From NCBI GenBank assembly GCA_003640385.1, contig RCAB01000757.1, positions 1 through 21,741 on the forward strand: a stretch of 21,741 nucleotides of DNA. Reading direction: 5' to 3'. The stretch's first letter is position 1; each line of letters begins with the position of its first letter. The notes under the pieces were generated by a model. The model was not told the origin of the DNA and did not search any database. It saw only the letters and a program-made list of their open reading frames with translations. This stretch comes from Setaria digitata. Taxonomy: Eukaryota > Nematoda > Chromadorea > Rhabditida > Setariidae. Below are positions 1-10,497 of this stretch, in pieces. Both the position numbers and the translations under genes were made by a program.

Positions 1-1959
1 TTTTTTCTTTTCGTATTTAATGTATTAGTGTGCTAAATTTTGTTTTTTATTGATAAAAAAATTCAAACCCAATTACTCAGGTAGATCCACTTCTATTACA
101 ACATTTTCTCATTCATTTAAACTCTTCGAACTTTTCATTACTACTTTTAAATTCTTCCCCGATCTTGTTTAATTGTCATGTAAATTTTGGCGGATTTTCC
201 TAGTAGTTTATTAAAATTATCCTCTTGATAGAAAGCCAATTAAATCAGCAATGCCTTTTAATCATTTCCGAGACTGATTAGAATCAGACCGATTACATCG
301 CCAGCCGGCATGCTTCAAGGTCAAAATATCTCGTCCGGACACTATATGTATCTGTTTGATTCTTAATTTTGCTGCAAAACATACAAGTATAAAGCTTTTT
401 AATTAAAAAAAAAAAAAAAAAAAAGGAAGAAAAGATGGAGAAATCGAAAGAAAAACGAACACTGCTTAGAAGGTAGCGCGCAATAATATAACCTTTAGTA
501 GGAAAACGAAAAGAAAGGAGAAAAGGAGGAAAAAAAAGCGAAAAAATGCACCATATTAGATGCAGGAAGAATAGGAAGAGAGGAATAAAAATATCATTTA
601 TCATATTAAAACTTAAATAGAAGAGCAACCGGGTTAAGATTTTCTTTTCCTTGACAAAATAATATTAAATATAAAAATGGAGAAATAAATTATTTGGTGT
701 CACCGATACTGGTAAAATATCAAGACGAGTCAAAATTATTCACAGGTTAGCAGTGCCTATCATAACACTACAAAAAAAAAACGAATAAAAAAAATCAAAA
801 ACCTTAATGAAGAAATCTGTTTCGATTTCTTCAGAATCGAGGAAATCAATGTGAGAGATTATATGATTCACTTTGACAGACATAAAAATGTTTAACAACA
901 ATTAGCACATCATTCTGAAAGCGATCGACTGCTTCTGTTTTCAACTTATCATCATTTAAAGTTCACACATCAATTAAAAGTTTAATCTGTATGATAAGTT
1001 AAGCCTAAATCTGAAATTAAAGCTTTGGCAATTTCTCTAAATTCAACTATACAAGAGAGGTTTAAAGAATGAGTAAGGACTTATTAGAAGAATTTCAAAG
1101 AGAAAGTCTGATAAATTTTCAGATTTTTTGAAAGCTTTCTTACTTTTAATGCTTGATTAGATAAATCTGTTTGCCTATTAAATGTGTAAAAAATTAATAA
1201 AGCATTCAAAAACAAAACATAACTGCATTGGACGAATTGGACAAGACAACTATTCATTAAATTATGCGAAAGATAGAAAATCTCAAACAATTTAATTACT
1301 TCATTCGTAAGTTGAAAACAAAAATGCCACAAAACATCGGAAACCTCCTTGAAAATCCTAAACAGTTTTAATATGCAATTAATTAATTATATGTTCTGAG
1401 ATTCAGAAAAAATTAATTACATAGAAAAAGATGTGCGATTCTATAAGTATATATAACAAACAAACAGCTACCAAAGATGCAGTAATGCTGAGAAAAATTT
1501 TACAATACCAACAACATATTATGTATTATATTTTTCAAATTCGGAATGGAATAAGGGCAGACGGAACATCTGAACATATCTTAGAAATATAAGTAATAGC
1601 TGATATGACTTTATGAATTATCTACTTGGAAAATTTAAAAAATCTAAACAGGATTCAAAGAATAAAATTGATATTCCCCAAAATTTTTAAAATACATTAA
1701 TTAGAAACATTAGGTGAACAAATTATAAAACCACTCAACTAAATATCCAAAAAAACCAACCTAAAATTCGTATAAAAATTCACAATAAAAAAAAGTAAAA
1801 GAAGTTAAAGTTCACTTCAATGGTACAAATATTTCGAGAAATAAAAAAAACTATAATGCAATCACCGTATGCTAAACACGATGCTTAACCACCAGCTTTA
1901 CCAACATGAATTATTCCGCTGACACTACTCCGATTATGCATATACCCTCAACATCAAGA
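1..1959. other. Gene-free AT-rich flank, 3' of the myotubularin gene
   Basis: No exon with family-like content was found on either strand. Open frames near 293-628 and 1084-1332 (minus) are driven by A/T runs and have low-complexity Phe/Leu/Ser composition. The part next to 1960 should contain the 3' UTR of the minus-strand myotubularin gene, but I could not identify a clear AATAAA on that strand. A somewhat GC-richer patch at about 281-350 has an acceptor-like TTTTGCAG on the minus strand at about 370, but the reading frame after it is short and unrecognisable. Confidence 0.5.
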
Positions 1960-2181
1960 TCAATCATTTCGCTGATCCAACTCCGAACACGTAACGCATA
2001 ATCGTTCAACACCATCTGATGTAAGTACCATACAACGACGGCAGTGAATTTTACCACATCTATAACAGTGTAGGCGACGTTCACCACGTGTGGGAAATTC
2101 TGCGCTGCAATCATTATTAGCGCATTCATCAGCCGAACGAATTGACTGCCAACGTAAAGCAGGCAGCGGACTGTTATCTTC
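1960..2181 (-). CDS. mtm-6: Last myotubularin exon: divergent FYVE-like zinc finger
   Basis: This is part of the gene above. It encodes residues 614-686 after a TTTCAG acceptor and ends in TGA. Eight cysteines lie at 633, 638, 652, 655, 660, 663, 675 and 678, with the FYVE-style core LHCYRCGKIHCRRC and a final ERLCVTC. It departs from a canonical FYVE finger: the first pair is C-x4-C rather than C-x2-C, the WxxD motif reads WQSI, the basic RRHHCR patch reads RRLHCY, and RVC reads RLC. Zinc folding looks intact, but PI3P binding may be weak or lost. Human MTMR6/7/8 lack this domain, while MTMR3/4 have one. Confidence 0.8.
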   Translation of the reverse strand, partial: EDNSPLPALRWQSIRSADECANNDCSAEFPTRGERRLHCYRCGKIHCRRCMVLTSDGVERLCVTCSELDQRND

Positions 2182-5100
2182 CTGAAATAATAGTTTAGAT
2201 AGTAATTGCTTTCTTCACAATTGAATGGAAATTGTAGATATGATCAAGTTAAAAAGCAGGAAAAAGGAGTAACTGCAGGACAAAATAATATGATATCAAA
2301 TCCATTAATAAAAGTTGCGAAATTTCCATCTTTAATAAATCACTTATTTCATTATGAACTGATTATCTAGTAATCATTGTCTTTTTTCTTAAAAATGTTT
2401 AAACTAATTAACAATAGGGTAGGAAAAAAAAGACAGGAGAAAAGACAGCCAAATGTATGAATATTTTGACAAATTTTATAGTATCTATTTGTCACAACTA
2501 TTTTGACAAAATCTTTGAATTATGACGAGACATTTCAACAATGAAATCACAAAGATGAAGTTCTAGGCTTAAATTTTTTTTTACAGCTTATATTTTACCG
2601 ATACAAGCTTCCAGTTCTCTATATGAAAAGATAAAATTTCTTGTTAAGAAAATGAATGCTAAAACGAACGCTGTATGGAAATGATGCGTCGTATATACCA
2701 CTTTCTTGAATATTTTGCCTTTCTGAACCATTCCATGAATATTTCTTCCTCTTCTCATCCACGAAGTTATTGGTTGATAAGATAACATCTGTAATTCCAC
2801 ATTAAAAATTTTAGCGAAAAACTTTGCCACACGAAGACAACAACTTGCGAAAAGCATTAAGATTATATTATTCAAATTTTTTTTTTCTTTTCTTGGCATC
2901 AATAATTCCAGAAAGAATAAATTAAGTAATTAGGCAGGAGAAAGATTTATTTTAAAGGACCTGGCATTTTAGAAATTTCTGGTGTGATGGTGTTAGAAAT
3001 ACAGCTGGAATGTCCACTATCACTCATCGCTTCACTTCCCGGTGTTTGTTTCCCTGCTAAGGCTTTTAGTTCTGCCAATCTCTGCAATTTTAAACTAATT
3101 TTTGCAAAAAAGAAAAAACATCCCTTCAGAAGAAGTCAAAAAGCTGCTATTTTTCTAAAAGAGAAGCAGGACTACCAAATATATACTAATATAACATATT
3201 TCAAGTTGGGCTAATGAAGCTACCTTTTTTGGGTGACTATGAATAACTGCGGGAGTCCTTGAAAAATTTTCAAAAATTCCGAGCTTCAAGTCAAAATAAT
3301 TACAAACCGACTGCAACAAAGCTAAATGTGCCTCCAGGACGCCAACATGCTCCATTGTTGATAATGTCACATCGTTTGTATTTTCTCGCGGGAGAAGTCC
3401 CGTATCAAAACGATTGTACATAGCTGTCCATACAACTAACATCGAGGGATGTAAATTTATTTTACCCAAATAACCATGTTTATTCGCCTATAAGAAAAGA
3501 GTGTTTGAATTTATTACCACATCCTCGAACTTGATTCCTATTTATAAAACTTAAACTAATCTTAGCAGCCAAATTTGTAAGAAAACAATATTCTCATTTT
3601 TTTCATCCACGACAACTGATCTGAAATCATTAACTGCTTACAAAAAGAAATCAAAGTTAAACCTGGCTGCTGAAATTTTCAAGAAGTACAAATTATGGAA
3701 ATGGATTTTAGTGAGTACGAAAGCCATGTTTTCCTAAAATCCTAATCAAAAATACTAAAGTAGAGCAAAAACCATGAAATGGATAAAAAAAAAAAACTTC
3801 GTATAATGGATTGATGTAGTCGTCATGGCGGTCATCAAGAAATGCCCATAAAGACTGCGTCCGCTTTGCTAGATTAAGATCCTAAAATCAATTATGAAAA
3901 GAAAAATCTTGAAAGAAGTCAGAAGGTCTGTAAAAATCTCCACATATTACCGAATAATTACTACTTTCTAAATTATAATATTTAAACATACTTTTCTGTC
4001 TTTATCACAATTTCCGAGAAATGTACCATACTGACAAGCGTAGGCATGCTCATGCATATGGATTAGATAACGCTCATTGAATTCAAAAGCACATGGATGT
4101 TGTCTCATAATTTGGTATGTCGCATCCAAAAATTGTGTAAAAATAGGTGAAATCTGGAAAGGAAAACTTTTCTTCCAAATATATAAACAGATTATACAAT
4201 ACTAGTGGATTATTTAGAAAGCTTGTTATTAAACGTCTGAAAATAAAACGGAATTATTGCATCTCTAATGCTCCAGAATATCTTTTCTAAAGCTCAAAAA
4301 AGTACTTAAGTTCTAATAATACACAGCTTTAATAAATCTTCTTTATTAATTACCTCTCTGACTGCTTCGTCATTGAAAGCTCCAACGTGACCGCATCGAT
4401 CGTCGAATTTATGACCAAAGCCGAGCCAATCTTTTTCAATCAATATCTGCAACATACATTATTATTAAAATCAGAAAACAACTGACGACTGTAACCTAAT
4501 CTATTTTCACAAAAAAGTGTTTGATTTTCTTCAGTTTTCTAACAATAAACTAATAGAAATCATGATGAGCTTATACGAGATATAATATTTACAGTGAAAG
4601 ATTACACTGCTACCAGTGTAAATGATTTCAACTGATTTCAGTGTGCGATAAAAACAAACCCCGTGATGCTAAATAGCAGATTAATTTTACAAAAACCTTT
4701 CTCTACATTTTTTTTTCTACAAAAAAATCTTTTTGAATTAGAAAAAATTGTAACATACCTGAAAACCTTTTATGGTTCGGAAGAACGGATCTAGTAGGAG
4801 TTGTGCAATGCTGACCGATTGTGCTGTACGATCCCAGCCATCTGAACAGTGCACAACACATGAAATTCCACGTGCGATCGAAATGGCCAAAAAATTACCG
4901 CATTCTAATAAAGCAAGGATGTGCTTCAACCAGCCAGATGATTCCAACTGTTTATAATAATCCGAAACTGTTTTCGCACGATGACAAGCTGCAAATCATA
5001 TGAATAACTCAAATATTAGTAACAAATGACTGTATAGAATAAATCAATAACATATTATAATTAAATCATATGGTTTACTTGACATGCATAAAAATATTTC

Positions 5101-8100
5101 TGTCTAGATTTCTTTATCTCATGAAATGTTTGCTTGACATTTACTAGACCAATCTACAAGTCCTTTTGTTGATAAAGTACCAAGAAAAGCTTCCAAACTT
5201 CAAGAATAAATTGCTTCCGAAAAGAAAAATTTCACTTACCGTCCAATAATTTGTTCAAGCTTGATCTCATAATATGTATATTGTCAATATCGAAGAAATG
5301 AAATCGTAAATTTGTATAATTTCGAACATTTTCAAATCCTTTGCCTTGCATTTTATTAACCATAGCATTCATCTAGAGAAAAAGCTAGTCATTTCTTCAC
5401 ATAATATATAAAGCGACATGGATAAGTCGCCAAAAATGTTATAAAGATATGAATCAAAAATTACAAAGAATTCTTTTTAATCACCATCAAACCTCAAAGT
5501 ATATTTGAACACACACTAATTTATCATGGAATAAAAAATAAGCCAAAAAAGCAACTAAACCTTTGGTCGTGTATCAATTAAATAAAGCGTTGAACAAGAA
5601 GGATTCGTTTTTGCTATTGCATCCATTAAAATTTCATCCTCAACACAACGTGCACTAAAACCCGTCAGTGGTTGTGCACATCTAGAAAATAAACACATTT
5701 GAAGAGGAATCATTAATATAGTTACAATAATATTTATTCGACTTCAAGACATCTTTTAATGCCTCGGTAAGATTACTCACTATGCTTTTATTTATAAAAC
5801 AATTAACGAACAGGACTGCTAACACAGAGCTAACCACATGGATAGACAGTTGAGGGAAGTTGGTTTTACTACAACTGGACTATCGATTGTGTCAGTTTAA
5901 CATTAAGAAAAAGCGAAGATATGAATCTCAGTGAATGCAAAGATGGAAATCAGTTCTGTTCAGCCTCGCGAAACAAAAGGAAAAAAAAAAAAACATAAAA
6001 CAGAAAATTAATTGAAAGTAAAGAAAAATGAACAAGCCTTGAAATGCTAGCTGCATTAGGTCGATGAAAATAAGTAAGAACGGGTAGACGAGCTCGACTA
6101 CGAAACTTGCATGATCCTATAAGGGTTTGAGTAGTAGTCGCGGATGGAACACATAAGCACTCCGGATAGGTATCGCAGTACTGAAAGAAACCGATAATGT
6201 AACGACAATTAGAGAAGAATATTGAGCACTTTTGGACTGTATTTTATTTTTATCATGTAATTGTTTTTATCATGAAAAAGCTTATAATGAAAAAACTGTT
6301 GGACGATATATAAAATAGAAATGCCAAGTAATCCTTAAAAATTCTGTCTGAGTAAATTTAAAACTGTATCTATTTCTAGAGTAAAATCCGGAAGTTCTGA
6401 TCACCCAACAACTGATCTCTTAATTCATTATCAAATTCCTTCCGCTTTTAAACTAATATTACCGATTTTTTGATATAACAAATATATTACGAAGTAAATT
6501 TTCCTCCTTTTACTCGTAACTTGAACAAATAATCAACAAATTTATAAAAAAAAAAAGAGAAAAAAAAAAACAATAAAAACAATAACTAACCTTATATCCC
6601 GTATTAAAATCCGTAATTTTCCACTTTTGGTCATCTGCCGAACCAATTCCCTGACGAGCAAATTCAACTGCCCAATCGAAACGATCCCAGCCTCGTTTCC
6701 TTGCATTCAAACGAACATCACCATTACGCTCCTTATTTTCAAACGCAAACACATCTGTTATATTTACTGAAACACATACAAGAATTGCCTCTAAATTCAG
6801 CTATTTAGAAGAGTAAGAAAAAGCCACATAATAACCTTTATTATCAGCAGCTACTTTAATACTTATCAAAACTTTCGTATTTATAAAGTGTTATTTTAAT
6901 AATTTCAATAAAATGTACAAACCAGGTTTGCCACATCTATTCAATGTTTCCACAAGATCCTGACATTCTTTGTCACGCGTTATTAAAAAAGTAAGCGTTA
7001 GAAAATGTTTACATTTCACTGTCAGCGGTGTTCCTAATGCAGAAAGCGTTCCTTTTTCCACTGTTCCGATTAATCCGTTCGGAACCTGCAGAAAAGAAAA
7101 AAAAAAAAAAACTTCTTCTGAATTATTTCAATTTTTATCGGCTCCTTAAATAAGTCGATAAAAATTGGAACAATTCAGAGGAAAACTTAAATAAGTATTT
7201 TTTGTTCACGAAAAAGAGCAGAAAAAAATTTTTTTGTTATGAATCATGAATCATTCTTTCTAACTTGGTCATTTATCAGCATATCACGAATCATATCATT
7301 TTTTATTTCATTTTATATCAACTAGCACATAGTTTGATCTTTTCAGTGAATTAATTTAAAAAATTTCAGCAAACAATTTTCGATTTTTTGCTCTATTAAA
7401 CTCGACAATTTCCAATGAATGCACATTTCTTTGCCTAATTTTTACCATCCGCAGGAACTTCTAACAATGGCAAATATTCTCCGATAATATCTACCTTTAA
7501 TCATTGCCATATTCAGTTGAATTCATGCAAATGACGATAAGAAAAACAGATGTAACACTAAGCCTTAAAACGAAACTTACACTATGCAAAGAAAAATTTG
7601 GTAATAATTGTTCCTTTATATATTATTAAATTATAAAAAACAAACCCATATTTCTTTCGCACTATCTTGAGCTTTAAAAATGACATGTGAAGTAGTTACA
7701 TGTATTGACCCAACAATATTTGGCTCTGAACCTAATCGATCAACCAACTGTACTTTATTTACCTGAAATTAACTTCACACAGTATACTGCTGAGATAAGC
7801 TTTCCTTTTTTTCCTCCTCTTTTCTATGTATTATTCTATTATCATTAATCCTAATTTATATTTCCACCTGAACCAAACAGCAACGTCTCATGACAAAATC
7901 TCATAAGAATAATGAGAAAAGTAATTTTGTCAGGAAAAGAAAAAACACTTATCAAATGAATAGCAGTTAACATAATGGAAGAAATAAAATGCACAAAAAC
8001 GAAAATCAACTAACTTTTTCATTTGATTTATTAAATCAAAAATAATTTTAATTCAAAAGAGAGAAAATTCAATATTGAAAGGTCTGGAAAAGAAAAAAGA

Positions 8101-8418
8101 AAATAAAAAATAACTTTTAGGAGAATAAAAAAAAAGTCACTCCTTTATTTCATCTAAAAATGTCTTAATTTATCTAGAAACAACTACATCATACTTAACT
8201 AACACGAAAAAAAAAAAAAAAAAAAAAAAAAACATATTTCAGTAAATAAACTACTTGCAATCCATGCTTAAAGCATTACTTACAGAGAGCATTCCAAGAT
8301 TCATACTAAATATTTACATTCCACTTAACACATTACCTCTAGAGGCAAAATACAAAATATATTTCAGAATGTAAACCAATCGTTTAAATCGTATTTGAAA
8401 CATTACCTTTTCATTCAT
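1960..8418 (-). CDS. mtm-6: Myotubularin-family 3-phosphoinositide phosphatase, MTMR6/7/8 (MTM-6) type, with C-terminal FYVE-like finger
   Basis: The family removes the 3-phosphate from PI3P and PI(3,5)P2 on endosomal membranes. Exons in transcript order: 8418-8407, 7762-7646, 7085-6923, 6766-6591, 6180-6038, 5681-5561, 5372-5240, 4988-4759, 4446-4354, 4153-3992, 3881-3798, 3487-3224, 3081-2961, 2618-2599, 2181-1960. They total 2061 nt, 686 residues plus TGA, and phases agree at every junction. A PH-GRAM-like domain covers about residues 1-105 (EIW at the exon 2/3 boundary). The phosphatase domain is about 130-505 with RCAQPLTGFSARC at 204-216, DTRPK at 240-244, RSSLNKLLD near 280 and P-loop HCSDGWDRTAQ at 335-345. 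Cys336, Asp341 and Arg342 are all present, so it should be active. SLWAFLDD (460-467) resembles the SID segment. A Leu/Lys-rich stretch follows residue 567, where MTMR6-8 carry a coiled coil that binds MTMR9. Residues 624-678 form a FYVE-like finger. Introns run from about 100 to 644 nt and contain no other gene. The exact start (MNEK, a 12-nt coding exon) and the last three exons are the least certain parts. The symbol is given by family resemblance. Confidence 0.9.
2599..2618 (-). CDS. mtm-6: 20-nt micro-exon of the myotubularin gene
   Basis: The minus strand reads ATATAG, then 20 nt, then GTAAAATA. With the upstream exon ending in phase 1 (CCAG at 2961), the exon reads ENWKLVS and leaves phase 0, exactly what the FYVE exon at 2181 needs. 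Direct splicing from 2961 to 2181 would hit a stop at the third codon, so an insert of length 3n+2 is required. The donor used at 2961/2960 (CCAG then GTCCTT) is weak. The exon was placed by phase and splice signals, not by homology. Confidence 0.65.
4591..4634. repeat. Small imperfect hairpin in a myotubularin intron
   Basis: TTACACTG and CAGTGTAA form an 8-bp perfect stem around a 4-nt CTAC loop. An outer TGAAA/TTTCA pairing is separated from it by a small asymmetric bulge. It lies in the intron just downstream of the catalytic exon (4758-4447). No function is evident. Confidence 0.5.
6036..6037 (-). other. Non-canonical GC splice donor (GC-AG intron 6037-5682)
   Basis: The exon ending at 6038 must leave two bases (AG) so that the next exon, starting with A at 5681, completes the Arg codon of RCAQPLTGFSARC, a conserved motif in MTMR6-type proteins. 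The intron then begins GCTTGT. The only nearby GT (CTTGTTC) is in phase 0 and would lead to an early TAG in the next exon. This makes it a GC-AG intron, a rare but known class. Confidence 0.75.
7113..7183. repeat. Intronic inverted repeat, near-perfect 28-bp stem
   Basis: Arms 7118-7140 and 7156-7178 (23 nt each) are inverted copies differing at two positions, with a 15-nt loop at 7141-7155. Five further pairs (7113-7117 with 7179-7183, one of them G-U) extend the stem. It lies in intron 2 of the myotubularin gene (7645-7086), about 30 nt from the acceptor and close to its A/U-rich tract. In RNA from either strand each 23-nt arm pair has one mismatch and one wobble. It could be a pre-miRNA-like hairpin, a remnant of a small inverted-repeat element, or a structure affecting splicing. 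Confidence 0.75.
8194..8231. repeat. Poly(A) run with a flank copied at about 8643
   Basis: ACTTAACTAACACGAAAA followed by a long A run occurs here, in intron 1 of the myotubularin gene, and the same 18-nt flank followed by A residues recurs at about 8643-8665 inside the TA-rich satellite. A shared flank followed by an A tail suggests a small duplication or a tailed insertion fragment, though the copy is too short to assign to an element. Confidence 0.5.
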
Positions 8419-8453
8419 TTTAACATCTGTTATGCTCTCTTCCTTTTTGTTCG

Positions 8454-8460
8454 CTAAAAT
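8454..8460 (-). promoter_or_regulatory. Possible spliced-leader trans-splice acceptor for the myotubularin mRNA
   Basis: The minus strand reads ATTTTAG, followed by 35 nt without a stop in the coding frame and then the proposed ATG at 8418. No upstream in-frame ATG or convincing upstream exon was seen. An acceptor this close to an ATG with no matching donor is typical of nematode trans-splicing. It could instead be an ordinary acceptor from an unseen 5' exon. Confidence 0.4.
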
Positions 8461-8564
8461 AACCCTTCCTGCATTAGTTTCCAATGCTTTAAATAATTTT
8501 CAGAAAAACAAATTTTAAATGACAAAGAATGCTTTTTCAATTCACAAAATACAAGCATACACAA

Positions 8565-8818
8565 ACTTATATATATATATATATAAGGGTTATTTTAATA
8601 TAAATTATTTTAATATAATTATATATATAAGGGTTATATATAACTTAACTAACACGAAAAAAAAATATTTTTATATATATATAAGTTATATATATAAGTT
8701 AAGTTAAGTTATATATATAGTTATATATAACTATATATATAACTTATATAATATATAACTATATATATAACTTATAAGTTATATATATAGTTATATATAA
8801 CTATATATATATATAATA
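8565..8818. repeat. TA-rich palindromic satellite
   Basis: This is a run of (TA)n and interspersed AAGTT/AACTT units. Positions 8706-8745 are a perfect 40-bp palindrome, its first 35 bases recur at 8776-8810, and 8758-8793 is another perfect palindrome across the junction. AAGGGTTAT occurs twice (about 8586 and 8630). It sits between the 5' end of the myotubularin gene and the orphan exon. The DNA should be prone to cruciform formation and to copy-number errors in assembly. Confidence 0.85.
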
Positions 8819-8878
8819 AACACTGAAAATAACTTTAGTGAGTGAGGAAACAGTTAAACATTTGAAAATATTCTCAAT

Positions 8879-9087
8879 TTAAGTAATAAAAGTTTCTGGT
8901 ATAAAACTGCACACCGTTTGTAACAGTCCACAGTATAGTATCAAATCATCATCTTGTAACGGTTCACGACCCATTATCGTTTCATACAAACGTTTGAATC
9001 CATCAATCAACAGTAATCGAGCAATTTCAAATTCATCCGTTGTTAAAGATACCATCGGTAGGCTCATTGGCAATTTACCTGATATTA
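8879..9087 (-). CDS. Orphan coding-like exon, unrecognised product (partial or 3'-terminal)
   Basis: The minus-strand frame is open from an acceptor-like ATATCAG at about 9089 to TAA at 8879-8881. It encodes about 69 residues, beginning KLPMSLPMVSLTTDEFEIAR and ending CSFIPETFIT. Amino-acid composition is balanced, with alternating hydrophobic and charged residues suggesting helices, and base composition is clearly richer in G+C than the surrounding DNA. The frame continues upstream only into a poly-Lys read-through of an A run, which I exclude. An internal ATG (MSLPMV) could make a 62-residue protein, but a 3'-terminal exon of a gene with unseen upstream exons, or a pseudogene remnant, is equally possible. 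I do not recognise the family. It cannot join the myotubularin reading frame because of its stop codon. Confidence 0.45.
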
Positions 9088-10374
9088 TCAAACCACTGGA
9101 TGTCTTTTGTTTTTTTTTTTTTTTTTTTTTTTGTTCAAAATTTAAAACTAAACAATTATTAATTACAATATCTACCAACAGAAAGAGGGACAGAAAAAAG
9201 AAAAAAAAAACGAAAGCTCTAAGAATGAATTTCTAATGATAAAAATTGTCAATGCTAATAGCTATCAGTACTACTAGACTTAGGCAAAACTGAATCGATA
9301 AATAAACATTCGAAAAGACATAATTTCCTCATGAAAAGAAAAGAAGCGAAAAGGGGGGGAAAAAAAAACGTCTTAGTTGGACACAAAAATTCCATCCTAA
9401 AAGTAATAGTCAAATATTGGTTCATAAAAAAAAAAGAAAGAAGAAAAAAAAAAAAAAAAACCAACATGTTTAACAATAACGTTCGTAAAATATTTGCTTC
9501 AGTGTAAGTTATTAAACATAACACATTTGCAAAGAGAATTTTAGGAGAGAAAAAAAAAACCTAAAAACTTATCCACAGAAAGAGAAAACCAACGAAAAGT
9601 TAAAAATACGAAGAAAAAAAAATTGAACCGGTTGAAAATTGAACCAAAAAAAGTCTTAATTTAAAACTTTTGACATATATATGTATTTTTTTTTTCCTCA
9701 ATAAACTAAAAATAATTATGAAAAAAGAATTTCTTCCTTTCCTACTCAATACGAAAAGCTCTTTTCAAGAAAGGGAAGGAACTAAATTAACTCAATAACA
9801 TCAATAACATTTGCGTAAGCTATCATTTTTGCAACTTTGCTATTTCCATTTCCTTTTTTCTCATTTCGATCATCAATTATATCACTTCCTGCAACTCTCT
9901 CTATTCTAATATCCAATAAAAGATTAGCAATTCAATTAGACATTTTCTCTATTTTCGGGATACAATTTCGGGCTATTTCATAACCACAAAATAGAATTAA
10001 ATAATAAAATATTAAAAAAAAAAAAAATTATAAATGAAATTCCTAATTTATAATACATATCATATGCTATTTCCATCGTAATTTTTATAAATTTTAAAAT
10101 ATTTATACAAATTTCTTTTTTCATATGATTTCTTTTTTTTCAGTAGTTGCAAAACGATGTTTACTCAGCAGAATTCTGGCAAATTTTTAATGCAAATATA
10201 AATTGAATCGGCTGTACTAATGGAAGAAATGAATCGCAGCATATAACTATATAAAATAAGCTTAAAAATAGAAATTTCCATAAAAAAAAAGAAGAGAAAT
10301 TTATTCACTGAATTGTAATTAAACTAAATAGTAGTTGTATGAATCATATAATGCATCTCAGAACAAATGCAAAA

Positions 10375-10396
10375 AATAATAATAATAATAATAATA
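10375..10396. repeat. AAT trinucleotide microsatellite
   Basis: Uninterrupted AAT repeats are followed by two AAC-like units. Similar short tracts occur near 20665-20682 and 21233-21246. Confidence 0.85.
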
Positions 10397-10497
10397 ACAA
10401 CAATAATTCTCAGCCAACTATATAAATGAACATTTGCAATAATTTTTGAAAGCTCACTTTAAATCCTTTATCAAATTTCTTTTTTTTACCAGTACAA

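Noticed and set aside
2588..2902. Minus-strand 104-codon open frame
   Set aside because: It has no family-like content. It overlaps the 20-nt micro-exon but in another phase, and includes an A/T run read as Lys/Asn.
4772..5003. Plus-strand open frames opposite the catalytic exon
   Set aside because: Antisense to the conserved HCSDGWDRTAQ exon, which is clearly the coding strand.
8519..8707. Plus-strand open frame over the TA satellite
   Set aside because: It is a Tyr/Ile repeat translation of (TA)n sequence.
8994..9236. Plus-strand open frame opposite the orphan exon
   Set aside because: It contains a poly-Phe block from a T run and poly-Lys from an A run; the minus strand has the more protein-like reading.
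9255..9524. Minus-strand open frame as an upstream exon of the orphan gene
   Set aside because: Poly-Phe blocks from A runs, no good splice signals and no recognisable content.
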